DNA of 5,568 nucleotides from an uncultured Eubacteriales bacterium (GTDB taxonomy: Bacteria > Bacillota > Clostridia > Oscillospirales > Ruminococcaceae): the NCBI GenBank assembly GCA_959605275.1, contig CAUHFD010000189.1, positions 1 through 5,568 of the forward strand, written 5' to 3'. The position numbers were made by a program, and so were the translations under genes. This document shows positions 5,472-5,568 of the stretch, one piece after another (the first letter of the stretch is position 1; the number at the start of each line of letters is the position of its first letter). The notes under the pieces were generated by a model. The model did not search any database. It saw nothing but the letters and a program-made list of their open reading frames with translations, and was not told the origin of the DNA.

Positions 5472-5568
5472 GTGCTTGTACAACCGCCATACATGATATG
5501 GCGGCTTTGCTTTTCCCTGCTCCCAGCTTTGAAGTGTAGAATACTTCATCTCCATGATTACTGTCAAT
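5442..5568 (-). CDS. Cro/CI-type helix-turn-helix protein, C-terminal part (runs off right edge)
   Basis: The minus-strand frame is open from the window edge to TGA at 5444-5442. The 41 visible residues contain the pattern YSTLQSWEQGKAKPP followed by HVWRLYKHLFDE. In XRE/Cro-CI domains this is the end of recognition helix 3 (T/S-L-x-x-W-E-x-G-x-x-x-P) and the following helices, where the W-E-x-G stretch is the most conserved part. The protein ends soon after the domain (ETVDLS), so it is probably a small stand-alone DNA-binding protein, such as an element regulator or an antitoxin-like repressor. It converges on and overlaps the 69-residue gene by 30 bp. The start and upstream region are outside the window. 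Confidence 0.7.
   Translation of the reverse strand, partial: LTVIMEMKYSTLQSWEQGKAKPPYHVWRLYKHLFDETVDLS
5484..5510 (+). terminator. stem-loop after the 69-aa gene, possible terminator
   Basis: CCGCCATA (5484-5491) pairs perfectly with TATGGCGG (5497-5504) around the loop CATGA, 12 bp after the stop codon at 5471. The following CTTTGCTTTT is only a weak U-tract. The hairpin lies within the convergent helix-turn-helix frame, where it encodes the PPYHVWR region, so it would have to serve both purposes or be fortuitous. Confidence 0.45.

Overview
The window looks like chromosomal or integrated accessory DNA from a low-GC Gram-positive bacterium, most likely a gut- or plant-fibre-associated member of the Clostridia. 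The signs are strong AGGAGG-type ribosome binding sites, AT-rich intergenic DNA, T-tailed intrinsic terminators, a decayed ISL3-family transposase, and a very large secreted beta-helix protein with tandem chitobiase-C-terminal-like repeats. The genus cannot be fixed from sequence alone.

Layout. Positions 1-630 are a gene graveyard. They hold two consecutive stem-loops at the left edge, a 15-bp terminator hairpin (111-151), three ISL3-end-like direct repeats (162-214), and the C-terminal end of an ISL3 transposase on the minus strand (249-419), broken by two frameshifts and an internal stop. Positions 631-4530 are one intact minus-strand gene of 1299 codons. Its product has a signal peptide, a GH141-like N-terminal signature, a right-handed beta-helix core, and six tandem repeats of the chitobiase/beta-hexosaminidase C-terminal (CHB_HEX_C) kind. 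Upstream (4531-4800) are a good Shine-Dalgarno, a minus-strand promoter with a perfect TTGACA, and three related operator-like sites with a TGTAAAWCGTT core, which suggests control by a LacI-type sugar-responsive repressor.

The right part (4800-5568) appears to belong to a different unit. It has two tandem plus-strand intrinsic terminators with no gene in front of them, about 315 bp without a supported gene, a 69-residue protein of unknown function (5262-5471), and, convergent with it, the C-terminal end of a Cro/CI-type helix-turn-helix protein running off the right edge (5442-5568). The start region of the 69-residue gene lies inside a 14-bp stem (5252-5265 with 5314-5327) that would hide part of its Shine-Dalgarno and its AUG. 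This is the most unusual regulatory signal in the window.

The simplest reading is that a carbohydrate-active exoprotein gene with its own regulated promoter sits as cargo between an IS remnant and the edge of another, probably mobile, module. I found no CRISPR array, tRNA, rRNA or recognisable defence operon. The surface or extracellular glycan-degrading role of the large protein is an inference from fold-level motifs, not from a recognised orthologue.
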